Shown piece by piece: positions 1-7,728 of a stretch of 40,227 nt of DNA. How positions within the stretch are numbered: position 1 is the stretch's first letter; every line of letters begins with the position of its first letter. A program made the position numbers and the translations under genes. The notes beneath the pieces are model-generated. The model was not told the DNA's origin. It was given only the letters and a program-made list of their open reading frames with translations, and made no database searches. Source of the DNA: an uncultured Pseudothermotoga sp. (lineage in GTDB: Bacteria > Thermotogota > Thermotogae > Thermotogales > DSM-5069); contig CALKJI010000012.1 of the NCBI GenBank assembly GCA_937995655.1, forward strand, positions 1-40,227, read 5' to 3'.

Positions 1-180
1 ATGAGTAGTGCCATGGATACGGCAACAAAGTCCATAACATCTATAGCCCAACAGATAGAAGAGATAACTCAAGCTATAAAACAACAAGCCGATGCAAGCC
101 AAAGTGTCTCAAGCGCCTCTGAAGAACTCTCTTCTATAGCCGAGTCCCTTGTGGAACAGGTCAGAAAGTTTAAAGTATAA
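1..180 (+). CDS. Methyl-accepting chemotaxis protein, C-terminal fragment
   Basis: The frame is open from the window edge to the TAA at 178-180 and encodes the last 59 residues of a longer protein. The segment is a heptad-rich helix with the typical chemoreceptor motifs 'SITSIAQQIEEI', 'AITQAIKQQADAS'-like repeats and the end 'SASEELSSIAESLVEQVRKFKV'-type tail, which in methyl-accepting chemotaxis proteins is the far end of the cytoplasmic signalling and methylation helices. It would form part of the coiled-coil that contacts CheA/CheW and is modified by CheR/CheB. No CheR-docking pentapeptide is seen at the C-terminus. The sensor domain and membrane segments lie outside the window, so the ligand cannot be guessed. 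A strong terminator follows directly. Confidence 0.85.
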   Translation: MSSAMDTATKSITSIAQQIEEITQAIKQQADASQSVSSASEELSSIAESLVEQVRKFKV

Positions 181-197
181 ACCTGTATAATTTGACC

Positions 198-232
198 AAA
201 ACAAGGGGCAACTCAATGCCCCTTGTTTTTTC
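198..232 (+). terminator. Rho-independent terminator after chemoreceptor gene
   Basis: AACAAGGGGCA pairs with TGCCCCTTGTT around the loop ACTCAA (211-216) and is followed by a run of T residues ending at about 231. The stem is GC-rich and lies 18 bases after the chemoreceptor stop, so it should end that transcript. Confidence 0.9.
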
Positions 233-396
233 GTAGATTACTTTGCAAGATTTTCTTGAAAGCAATACTTAGTTTATAAAACCGTGATAAACATTTAGAG
301 AGCTTACAAGCATAATAGTTATGTCTGGCACTTCTGTAAAGGTAGAACAGGAAGATACAATGGTCTTTAAGAGAACTTTCTCAGAAGGTGATGGAG

Positions 397-1239
397 ATGA
401 AGAGATCAAAGGCGATACTTTACTTAGTACTGGCTGCCACCCTTTGGAGTTTAGCTGGTATTCTCATAAAAATGGTTCAATGGAATCCTTTGGCGATCGC
501 TGGTGCAAGAAGTGCCATATCGGCACTCGTTATATGGGCTTTTGTCAGAAAGCCGAACTTCACGTGGAAACTGGATCAAATTTTAGCAGCCTTGTTCTAT
601 GCGGCAACAGTCCTACTCTTTGTCTGCGCGAATAAATTCACAACAGCAGCTAACGCAATCCTTCTTCAGTACGGATCACCTGTATACATCGCAATCTTTG
701 GGTCTTTGATATTAAAAGAAAAGACGAAGATCAGCGACTGGATAACGATCGGTCTTGTTATCTTTGGCATGTTTCTTTTCTTCGTCGATAAATTGGAACC
801 TACCAGTCTCATGGGAAATTTCATGGGTGTTTTGAGTGGTATTGCCTTTGCATTTTTGATCATCTTTTTGAGAAAACAAAAAGATGCCTCACCGATAGAA
901 TCTACAATTCTTGGAAATATTTTGACTGCTCTGATAGGTTTGCCCTTCATGTTCAAGAGCGTCCCCGATATCACAAGTTGGATCGGTATAATCTTGTTGG
1001 GGGTCTTCCAGCTTGGTTTGTCCTACATATTCTATTCAATTGCCATAAAATATGTCACCGCACTGGAAGCAGTATTGGTTTCTGTGATCGAACCCATACT
1101 CAATCCGATTTGGGTGTTCTTGTTTGTTGGTGAAAGACCTACTATGTGGGCATTTTTTGGTGGATCCGTGATATTGATTTCGGTCACCTTAAGATATGCT
1201 CTACCAAGTGTGAGGAACAGATCTACTAAATCTGTCTAA
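397..1239 (+). CDS. EamA/DMT-family inner-membrane transporter
   Basis: A protein of about 280 residues made of roughly ten hydrophobic helices in two homologous halves, the layout of the drug/metabolite transporter (EamA) superfamily. Family features include the N-terminal 'LAATLWSLAGILIK' helix, 'ANAILLQYGSPVYIAIFG' at the end of the first half and 'LEAVLVSVIEPILNPIWVFLFVGE' in the second; the last matches the usual 'E P v f a l l' helix and the following short loop. Substrates of this family (metabolites, amino acids) cannot be read from sequence. I chose ATG 397 over GTG 388 and ATG 391 because AGAAGGTGA (383-391) then sits five bases upstream. The end overlaps the convergent dehydrogenase gene by 14 bp. 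It appears monocistronic, and its promoter in 233-396 is not obvious. Confidence 0.85.
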   Translation: MKRSKAILYLVLAATLWSLAGILIKMVQWNPLAIAGARSAISALVIWAFVRKPNFTWKLDQILAALFYAATVLLFVCANKFTTAANAILLQYGSPVYIAIFGSLILKEKTKISDWITIGLVIFGMFLFFVDKLEPTSLMGNFMGVLSGIAFAFLIIFLRKQKDASPIESTILGNILTALIGLPFMFKSVPDITSWIGIILLGVFQLGLSYIFYSIAIKYVTALEAVLVSVIEPILNPIWVFLFVGERPTMWAFFGGSVILISVTLRYALPSVRNRSTKSV

Positions 1240-2647
1240 CGCTTGCACTTGTATCTGGAAAAATCTTGTCTGCATTCAGTATGTTGTTTGGGTCAAGTGC
1301 CTGTTTGATCTTCCTCATCGTCTCGATCTCGACCTGGGTCAGGAAGATGTCCAGATAATCCTTTCTTTTCACGCCTATACCGTGTTCACCAGAGACCGTG
1401 CCATTGAGATCCGCTGTAACACGATAGAGCTCTATCAGACAGTTATGAATGGCTTTTTTCCATAGCTCGTCGGACATGGTCTCGGGCTTGAGAAAGGTTA
1501 CATGAACATTTCCGTCACCAACATGGCCGAAATTGAGTACTTCAACATGATTTTTGCGCGCGATATCATAAGTTGATCTTATGAGCTTTGGAATGGTCTT
1601 TATAGGTACACTTACATCTTCCATACAGTGCTTCGGTCTAAAGGCAATGATACCCTCTGCAATCGCTTTTCTGAACTTCCAAATCTTCATCTTTTGATGT
1701 CTGTTGTCTGCAATATAAACTTCCAATGCACCCAATTGTTGGAGCTTTTCACCTAGAGAAATATATGCCCTTGTTAAGCTCTCTCTGTCCAAACTTTCTA
1801 TTTCAAAAATTAGGTGACAGTCAGCATCCTGCTGCGGAATACTTTCGTTCAAGAACTTTGAAGATATTTCCACAGAAAATCTGTCCATCAATTCGATAGA
1901 GGTTGGTAGTATACCAGACTCACAAAGAACCTTCGGCACACAAGATATAGCCGTTTCCATATCTTTAAAAGGTGTCAAAAGAACAGCAGAATATTTTGGC
2001 TTAGGTATGAGCCTGAGAATAATCTTTGTTATAATTCCAAGTGTTCCTTCACTGCCTATGAACAGGCGAATCATATCGTATCCCATAACGTTTTTCATCA
2101 TCTTTCCACCAAAATTGACAATTTCACCGGTTGGCAGAACTACCTCCAATCCCAAGACATGAAAAGCAGTTGGACCATATTTGAGTACTTTCACGCCGCC
2201 GGCATTCTCGGCAACATTTCCACCGATAGAAGAACTTTCACTGCTGGCTGGGTCACCGGCGTAGAAAAATCCATGCTCTTCAGCCAACTTTTGTATTTCA
2301 TCGGTTATCACACCCGGTTCAACAACTACCACCATATTTTCAAGATCGAGTTCCAAGATGTGATTCATCCTTTCGAGGGAAAGTACTATTCCACCTTTGG
2401 TAGGTATGGCGCCGCCGGAAAGTCCCGTACCAGCACCCCTTGGGGTAACAGGAATCTTATGTTGGTTGGCAACCTTGAGCACCTCACTCACCTGCTGAGC
2501 ATTGGTTACAAAGACCACAGCGCTGGGCAACGACGGCTCAACAGAACTTGTTTCATCTTTTGAATATCTCTCAACTTCGTCGTAATCCGTTTTGACATTC
2601 TCATACCCAACTATGGACCTGAGTCTTTTTATAATCGTTTCATTCAT
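1226..2647 (-). CDS. FAD-linked lactate/glycolate dehydrogenase (GlcD/LctD family)
   Basis: Flavoenzyme oxidising a 2-hydroxy acid, most likely lactate, to the 2-oxo acid. The N-terminal half has the PCMH-type FAD-binding fold with 'PRGAGTGLSGGAIPTKGGI' and 'GGNVAENAGGVKVLKYG'. The C-terminal half is the FAD-oxidase C domain with 'MEDVSVPIKTIPKLI', 'NFGHVGDGNVHVTFL' and 'GEHGIGVKRKDYL', whose His and Glu residues belong to the substrate site of the family. Length (about 473 aa) is normal. It is the last gene of etfB-etfA-dehydrogenase, the composition of the Acetobacterium LctBCD complex, so electrons should pass to the Etf pair rather than to a membrane quinone or FeS subunit (no GlcE/GlcF is present). 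I chose ATG 2647 because GGAGG then has normal spacing and the codon overlaps the etfA stop; ATG 2656 abuts the ribosome site. Stereospecificity (D or L) is not proven by sequence; this family most often takes D-lactate or glycolate. Confidence 0.85.
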   Translation of the reverse strand: MNETIIKRLRSIVGYENVKTDYDEVERYSKDETSSVEPSLPSAVVFVTNAQQVSEVLKVANQHKIPVTPRGAGTGLSGGAIPTKGGIVLSLERMNHILELDLENMVVVVEPGVITDEIQKLAEEHGFFYAGDPASSESSSIGGNVAENAGGVKVLKYGPTAFHVLGLEVVLPTGEIVNFGGKMMKNVMGYDMIRLFIGSEGTLGIITKIILRLIPKPKYSAVLLTPFKDMETAISCVPKVLCESGILPTSIELMDRFSVEISSKFLNESIPQQDADCHLIFEIESLDRESLTRAYISLGEKLQQLGALEVYIADNRHQKMKIWKFRKAIAEGIIAFRPKHCMEDVSVPIKTIPKLIRSTYDIARKNHVEVLNFGHVGDGNVHVTFLKPETMSDELWKKAIHNCLIELYRVTADLNGTVSGEHGIGVKRKDYLDIFLTQVEIETMRKIKQALDPNNILNADKIFPDTSASVRQI

Positions 2648-3590
2648 CTTTTTCATCCTCCAGAAGTTTTACAATCTGTTCAAGTGTGCTGTAGGCATCT
2701 GAAACTAAACCTATATCCGCAACTTTGAAGATAGGTGCATATTTGTCTTTGTTTATAGCGACAACTATCTCAGAGGTCTGCATACCTGCAATGTGCTGTA
2801 CCGCCCCAGAGATACCGGCCGCAATATAAATCTTCGGTTTTACAGTCTTTCCACTCAAACCTACCTGATGGTCATGTGAAAACCATTTTGCATCTACAAC
2901 AGATCTGGTCGCTCCAACGGCTCCATTGACCATCTTTGCAAGTCTTTCTGCAATTTCTGTATTTTCCTTTCTCCTCAGCCCTTTCCCAACCGATACTACA
3001 ACTTGTGCTTGATCAATTTGAGCACTCGTTTCTCTCTTTTCCATACTTATGAATTCACAGCCATCTTCTATCTTTACTATTTCATCTCTTTCAACCATTC
3101 CCTTTCTCTTTTCAGGTTGAAATGAAAATGATCTTGGCCTCACAGTAGCCATCTGTGGGCGATGGTTTGGTGTGATGATCGTGGCCATAACGTTACCACC
3201 TATGGCAGGTCTTGTCTGCAAGAGATTTCCTTTTTCGTCCACGTCTAAATCGGTGCAATCTGCTGTTAGACCGGTCGCAAGTCGTGCTGCAAGTGCAGGC
3301 ATGATCGTTCTTCCAAAGGTCGTTGCGGGGGACAAAAGAATCGATGGTTTGTACTTGCGTACAGCCCTTTCAAGGTTTATCAAAAATGGATAGACTGAGA
3401 AATGTTCGAATTTTTCTGACAACAACAGAATCGTTAGATCAGCATAATCTTTTACCTTGTCAATTTCCATGTTCATTGATCCAATTATGAAAAGACAAAG
3501 GTCGGCTTGTATCTTTTGAGCAAGCTGATTGGCCTTACCTAAAAGTTCAAAGGTGTTTTCATCTATTCGATTGTTTATGATTCCAATCAT
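2640..3590 (-). CDS. etfA: Electron transfer flavoprotein, alpha subunit
   Basis: Alpha subunit of an electron transfer flavoprotein, carrying FAD in its C-terminal domain and pairing with EtfB. The C-terminal signature is clear: 'GLSGKTVKPKIYIAAGISG' followed by 'AVQHIAGMQTSEIVVAINKD' and 'APIFKVADIGLVSDAYSTLE', the FAD-binding region of ETF-alpha. At 316 aa it is the plain form: there is no N-terminal ferredoxin-like CxxC cluster domain such as the one fused to LctC/CarE homologues in acetogens. Its ATG overlaps the etfB stop by 4 bp and its stop overlaps the dehydrogenase start, so the three proteins are translationally coupled. The likely role is to take electrons from the lactate dehydrogenase flavin. 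Whether this pair confurcates with ferredoxin and NAD cannot be decided from the sequence alone. Confidence 0.9.
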   Translation of the reverse strand: MIGIINNRIDENTFELLGKANQLAQKIQADLCLFIIGSMNMEIDKVKDYADLTILLLSEKFEHFSVYPFLINLERAVRKYKPSILLSPATTFGRTIMPALAARLATGLTADCTDLDVDEKGNLLQTRPAIGGNVMATIITPNHRPQMATVRPRSFSFQPEKRKGMVERDEIVKIEDGCEFISMEKRETSAQIDQAQVVVSVGKGLRRKENTEIAERLAKMVNGAVGATRSVVDAKWFSHDHQVGLSGKTVKPKIYIAAGISGAVQHIAGMQTSEIVVAINKDKYAPIFKVADIGLVSDAYSTLEQIVKLLEDEKDE

Positions 3591-4387
3591 CTTTGGACAC
3601 TTCCTTTGTAATTTTTCAAAAGCTTTACCACTTCCCTAACACCTTGATTCAAATCCTTTCCCATATAAATGCGACAGTTTCGAGACAGTTTTGTATTATA
3701 AACCTTTACAACCCTCGTTGGTGAACCAGACAGGCCTAGTTCATCGGCTTTCAGTCCTAAATCTTTGGCACTATAGATCTCAACTTTTCTTGATAATGCC
3801 TGTTTTTTGCCAGATAAGGTGGCTAGTCTTGGCTCACTTACACTCCTGAGGACCGAGATGAGAGCAGGGAGCTTGATCTTCCATCTTTCGTAGGCATCTT
3901 CTGTGGTTCTCTCTACAACGATAGAGTCGTCATGAAGTGATATGAATTTCGACACGTAGGTTATCACAGGTATATTCAATAAAATTGCAAATTCAACACC
4001 GACCTGTCCTGTTTCACCATCGGTAGCCTTTTCTCCACATATCACAAGATCGTAGTCTATATTCAATCTTTTTACAGCTTCTGAGAGAGTGTAACTCGTT
4101 GCCCATGTATCAGAACCTGCAAAGGCTGAATCTGTTAGAAGAATAGCCCTGTCTGCACCTAGTGCAAGTGTGTCACGAAGCACGGTTTCTGTACTCATAG
4201 GTCCCATACTTAAAACGGTTACTAGAGCCTGATGGCTTTCTTTCAAACAAAGCGCAAGTTCAAGAGCGTGCAGATCCAGAGGATTTATGACCACATCAAG
4301 ACCTTCTCGAATCATCGTACCTGTCACTGGATCGATCTTTACCTTGTCTGTATCAGGAACTTGCTTTGCCAGTACCAAGATTTTCAT
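3587..4387 (-). CDS. etfB: Electron transfer flavoprotein, beta subunit
   Basis: Beta subunit of the electron transfer flavoprotein. Family motifs are 'MKILVLAKQVPDTDKVKIDP' at the N-terminus, 'VINPLDLHALELALCLKE', 'DTLALGADRAILLTD', 'CGEKATDGETGQVGVEFA' and 'EPRLATLSGKKQALSRK' near the C-terminus. The protein is 266 aa, the normal size. I chose ATG 4387 because it gives the conserved N-terminus with GGAGAAGGAGAG just upstream; the longer reading adds 22 unrelated residues (RRRREK-rich). It is the first gene of the etfB-etfA-dehydrogenase operon, behind a recognisable promoter at 4421-4448. The nucleotide bound by EtfB is AMP in classical ETFs and a second FAD in bifurcating ones; I cannot tell which applies here. 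Confidence 0.92.
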   Translation of the reverse strand: MKILVLAKQVPDTDKVKIDPVTGTMIREGLDVVINPLDLHALELALCLKESHQALVTVLSMGPMSTETVLRDTLALGADRAILLTDSAFAGSDTWATSYTLSEAVKRLNIDYDLVICGEKATDGETGQVGVEFAILLNIPVITYVSKFISLHDDSIVVERTTEDAYERWKIKLPALISVLRSVSEPRLATLSGKKQALSRKVEIYSAKDLGLKADELGLSGSPTRVVKVYNTKLSRNCRIYMGKDLNQGVREVVKLLKNYKGSVQR

Positions 4388-4420
4388 ATCTTTTTCTCTC
4401 CTTCTCCTAGCTGTACATAT

Positions 4421-4448
4421 CTTATACCATAAATGACCATAATGTAAA
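4421..4448 (-). promoter_or_regulatory. Sigma-A promoter for etfB operon
   Basis: On the minus strand TTTACA (4443-4448) and TATAAG (4421-4426) are separated by 16 bp, about 35 bases before the etfB start codon. It lies back to back with the nagZ promoter in a divergent intergenic region of about 110 bp, so one regulator could act on both. Confidence 0.65.
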
Positions 4449-4467
4449 GACATATTACTCTATGTTT

Positions 4468-4476
4468 TGCTATAAT
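4468..4476 (+). promoter_or_regulatory. Extended -10 promoter for nagZ operon
   Basis: TGCTATAAT gives a perfect TATAAT (4471-4476) with an upstream TG dinucleotide. The -35 position holds only a poor match (AGACAT), as is common for extended -10 promoters. The ribosome site AAGGAGGGTG (4486-4495) and ATG 4500 follow, leaving a very short leader. Confidence 0.6.
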
Positions 4477-4499
4477 ACTATAAACAAGGAGGGTGAAAG

Positions 4500-6011
4500 A
4501 TGAGTCTTCAACAGCTAGTTGGTGAACTTTTCATGATAGGAATTACTGGAAAAGAACCCGACGATCAAACCATAAAAATTCTTGAAGAAATCAAGCCAGG
4601 TTTTGTGATTTTGTTTGCAAGAAACATCGAGTCTGCATACCAAGTTCATGATCTCATAAAACAGATTACACAGATTGTTGGAAAACCAGTTGTCTTTGCT
4701 ATAGACCAGGAGGGTGGGATTGTAACAAGACTCAGAGATGGTTTTGCTGTTTCCTGTGGTGCGATGGCTCTTGCAGCAACGAGTGACGAGACAAATGCAT
4801 ACATGGCAGGCAAGGTCTTAGCAAAAGAAATGAAAGCTGTTGGTATAACATGGAATCTTGCACCGGTTGTAGATATAAACGATAACCCTAATAACCCTGG
4901 GATCGGTGTTAGAAGTTTTGGTGATACACCTGAAAAAGTCATAAAATTTTCTGCAGCCTTCTATTCTGGTATGAAGGAAATAGGTGTTGCGGCCTGTGCA
5001 AAACATTTCCCTGGGAAAGGCAGTGTCAGTATAGATGCCCACTTAGATATGCCTACCTTAGACAAGAATTTGGAAGAACTTGAGAGATGGGAATTACTGC
5101 CATTTAGGAGATTAATGAGCTTGGGCGTAGAATCTGTTATGCCTTCCCACATATATCTTCCTAACCTCCAGAAAAGGAAGGTACCGGCAACGGTAAGTGA
5201 GGAAGTAGTCACAGATCTTTTGAGAAAAAGACTTGGGTATAGTGGCTTAGCCATCGCCGATGATTTATTGATGGGTGGCATCACGAAAAATATGTCTGTC
5301 GAAGATGCTGTATTAGCATCTTTCAAAGCTGGTATGGACGTACTCACCGTTTGTCATGAACCAACGGCACAGTTATCAGCCAAAAGAGCTTTAGTAAAGA
5401 AAATAGAGAGCGACCCACAGTTGGAGAGTAGACTGAAGGAATCTTTGTCAAGAATTGAAGATTTCAAAGAAAGATTTGCACCAAAGACATTTTCAGACCA
5501 AGTCGCTTTGGATCTGTCACAGGATCAACAGATCATGGAAAGAATAGCCGAACAATCTATAACAGTTGTGAGTGATAAAGATGAAATGATACCTCTTCAC
5601 CTTTCAAAAGAAGACTTCATAATAACAGTGAAAACGAGTAGGCTCGTGCAAGTGCAAGAAATAGAACCTGATATACCGTGGGTTGCAAAGGAACTTTCAA
5701 AGAAATTTGGTAACAAACTCGTTGTCATCGAAAGAGACCAACCACTCTTTGACATTTCAGGAAACAAATGTGTCTTTTTCACCGAGAACGCACATCTTTC
5801 TGAATGGCAAAGATCAGCTATTGATAAAGCTCGAAAAAATTTCAAAAAACTTTTGATTGTTGCACTGAGAAATCCATACGATTGTTTCTTGGTCGAAGCG
5901 TCATCGATCTGTTCATACAGCTATGAAATGGTTTCTCAAAGGGCACTTATGAGAGTATTACTCGGAGAAATCAGGCCAGTTGGACAGCTCCCTGTGGAGG
6001 TGCGACGATGA
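4500..6011 (+). CDS. nagZ: Beta-N-acetylhexosaminidase, glycoside hydrolase family 3 (NagZ-type)
   Basis: Family 3 glycosidase that removes N-acetylglucosamine from GlcNAc-MurNAc fragments during cell-wall recycling. The barrel shows 'PVVFAIDQEGGIVTRLRDG' (63-81), 'KHFPGKGSVSIDAH' (168-181) and 'GLAIADDLLMGGI' (249-261). By family knowledge D179/H181 form the NagZ-type acid-base dyad and D254 is the nucleophile. The dyad motif is slightly unusual: Lys replaces the usual His/Leu after KHFPG, and Ala replaces Ser/Thr between D and H. About 500 aa includes a C-terminal Rossmann-like second domain, as in Bacillus NagZ. There is no signal peptide or lipobox, so it should act in the cytoplasm. It overlaps murQ by ATGA, which strongly supports muropeptide degradation rather than general chitobiose use. 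Confidence 0.88.
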   Translation: MSLQQLVGELFMIGITGKEPDDQTIKILEEIKPGFVILFARNIESAYQVHDLIKQITQIVGKPVVFAIDQEGGIVTRLRDGFAVSCGAMALAATSDETNAYMAGKVLAKEMKAVGITWNLAPVVDINDNPNNPGIGVRSFGDTPEKVIKFSAAFYSGMKEIGVAACAKHFPGKGSVSIDAHLDMPTLDKNLEELERWELLPFRRLMSLGVESVMPSHIYLPNLQKRKVPATVSEEVVTDLLRKRLGYSGLAIADDLLMGGITKNMSVEDAVLASFKAGMDVLTVCHEPTAQLSAKRALVKKIESDPQLESRLKESLSRIEDFKERFAPKTFSDQVALDLSQDQQIMERIAEQSITVVSDKDEMIPLHLSKEDFIITVKTSRLVQVQEIEPDIPWVAKELSKKFGNKLVVIERDQPLFDISGNKCVFFTENAHLSEWQRSAIDKARKNFKKLLIVALRNPYDCFLVEASSICSYSYEMVSQRALMRVLLGEIRPVGQLPVEVRR

Positions 6012-6910
6012 GCCTATCGCAGTTGCCTACGGAATTACCGAACCCAAAATCGAAAGATCTTGATACAAAAGACACTCTTGAGATCCTCAAAATCATCAAT
6101 GAAGAAGACGCAGTTGTAACTTTGGCAATACGTGAGGTACTACCTCAGATAAACGAAGTAGTTCAGATGTGTCTAAGAGCGTTGAAAGCCGGTGGCCGTG
6201 TCTTTTACATCGGTGCAGGTACCAGTGGTAGAGTAGCCTTTATTGACGCTGTTGAACTTGTACCGACCTACAGTTTGCCAGAAAATGTCTTTATACCGGT
6301 AATAGCTGGTGGGCATGAAGCATTGGGGAAATCCCTAGAAGGTGTTGAAGATGATGAACAGGGAGCCATAAGAGATTTAAAGGCACACTCACTCAGATCA
6401 GACGATGTTGTCATCGGTATCGCTGCAAGTGGAAGAACTCCCTATGTTGGTGGTGCACTCAAGTATGCCAAGGCCGTTGGATGTCAAACAGCCTTGATAT
6501 GCAATGTGAGAAATCCAGAACTGGCACCATCTGCAGATGTTGTTGTGAGTGCCGAGACAGGTCCAGAGGTGGTCGCGGGTAGCACGCGAATGAAGGCAGG
6601 TTCTGCTCAGAAGATGATTCTAAACATGATAAGTACTACGGTCATGGTCAAAATGGGTAAGGTTTTTGATAATCTTATGGTTGATGTCATGGTTTTGAAT
6701 GAAAAACTGAAAGAAAGGGCTTGCAATATGATCACGAGGGTGACAAAGGTAGATAAAGGGACTGCTGCAGAATACCTTGCCAAATCTGGTTATAATGTCA
6801 AGCAGGCAATTCTCATGATCATGTCAGGCAAATCACCTGAGGAATGCCAAAAGGTGTTGAAAGATCACCCGAGTTTGAGAGAGGCACTGGATCTGATTGA
6901 CAGGAAATAA
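6008..6910 (+). CDS. murQ: N-acetylmuramic acid 6-phosphate etherase
   Basis: MurQ splits the lactyl ether of MurNAc-6-phosphate, yielding GlcNAc-6-phosphate and D-lactate. The 300-aa protein has the expected start 'LPTELPNPKSKDLD', the SIS-domain phosphosugar site 'VFYIGAGTSGRVAFIDAVE', 'GIAASGRTPYVGGAL', the catalytic-loop region 'LEGVEDDEQGA', and the family signature 'SAETGPEVVAGSTRMKAGSA'. The C-terminal 'KSGYNVKQAILMIMSGKSPE' is the small UBA-like helix bundle typical of MurQ. Its ATG overlaps the nagZ stop (ATGA). No MurNAc kinase (MurK or AnmK) or MurP transporter lies in this window, so the phosphorylation step must be encoded elsewhere or be carried out differently. The product D-lactate links it to the divergently encoded Etf-lactate dehydrogenase. 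Confidence 0.95.
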   Translation: MSLSQLPTELPNPKSKDLDTKDTLEILKIINEEDAVVTLAIREVLPQINEVVQMCLRALKAGGRVFYIGAGTSGRVAFIDAVELVPTYSLPENVFIPVIAGGHEALGKSLEGVEDDEQGAIRDLKAHSLRSDDVVIGIAASGRTPYVGGALKYAKAVGCQTALICNVRNPELAPSADVVVSAETGPEVVAGSTRMKAGSAQKMILNMISTTVMVKMGKVFDNLMVDVMVLNEKLKERACNMITRVTKVDKGTAAEYLAKSGYNVKQAILMIMSGKSPEECQKVLKDHPSLREALDLIDRK

Positions 6911-6955
6911 AAGGCAATTTTTCTACCATAAAACTTTTTGAAAGAAGGGATAGAG

Positions 6956-7705
6956 GTGGACAAAGAGTATCCAATACCACTTTATTATCGACTCTATCAG
7001 AGCCTAAAGCAGAAAATTCTTGACGGAATTTACAAACCAGGGGATCGCATTCCTCCAGAATCTGAATTAGTACAGATCTACAATGTAAGCAGATTGACTG
7101 TAAGAAGGGCACTTGAGGAACTTAGATCAGAAGGGTTCATAAGTAGAGCCAAAGGTAAAGGAACATTCATAACTGGAAGAAAAGAAGAAGAGCAAATGAA
7201 CGTGCTGAAGGGATTTACAGACAAAGCAAAGGAAGAAGGTTTTTCAGTCAAATCTGTAGTATTAGAGAACAAATTGGTAGAAGTACCACTGGAACTTGCC
7301 CAGACCTTCCAAATCGAGCAAGGCACATTGGTCATATTGCTCAAGCGAATCAGATACATGAATGAGGACCCCGTTGCCATTGAAAGCGCATATTTAAATA
7401 CCGCTGTGGATGTAAGGCTCTTGAATGTCCTTAGGAAGGATATGGCAAAAGAATCACTGTATGATTTCTTGAGAAATGAGCTCAAGCTTCCATTAATAAG
7501 AGCCTATGAAATTCTTGAAGTGACTGAAGTCTCAGGGCTCGATGCAAAACATCTCAATGTTCCTGCAGGTACCTGTTCATTACTCAGAAAGCGTTATACA
7601 TACACCTCGAACAACAAATGTGTCGAGTTTGTCAGATCGATTTACAGAGGTGACAAGTACAGATTCAAGATTGAACTTAAGACAACGGGCGTTTTTGAAA
7701 AGTGA
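6956..7705 (+). CDS. GntR/HutC-family transcriptional regulator with UTRA domain
   Basis: DNA-binding repressor or activator of the HutC branch of GntR. Residues 1-70 are the winged helix ('PLYYRLYQSLKQKILDGIYK', 'GDRIPPESELVQIYNVSRLT', 'VRRALEELRSEGFISRAKGK'); the rest is the UTRA effector-binding fold, ending 'EFVRSIYRGDKYRFKIEL'. UTRA regulators usually bind small phosphosugars or amino acids. In this operon the effector may be GlcNAc-6-P, MurNAc-6-P or a muropeptide, which is inference. GTG 6956 is preferred over TTG 6938 because AAGAAGGGA (6942-6950) lies five bases upstream of it. The gene sits between murQ and the transporter genes, so it probably controls this operon. I found no clear inverted repeat near the nagZ promoter to propose as its operator. 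Confidence 0.88.
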   Translation: MDKEYPIPLYYRLYQSLKQKILDGIYKPGDRIPPESELVQIYNVSRLTVRRALEELRSEGFISRAKGKGTFITGRKEEEQMNVLKGFTDKAKEEGFSVKSVVLENKLVEVPLELAQTFQIEQGTLVILLKRIRYMNEDPVAIESAYLNTAVDVRLLNVLRKDMAKESLYDFLRNELKLPLIRAYEILEVTEVSGLDAKHLNVPAGTCSLLRKRYTYTSNNKCVEFVRSIYRGDKYRFKIELKTTGVFEK

Positions 7706-7728
7706 AAACCATGAAAGGGGTGGTTGTG

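Noticed and set aside
321-635. Small open frame overlapping the EamA gene
   Set aside because: It is out of frame with a clear membrane transporter, has no ribosome site and no recognisable protein features.
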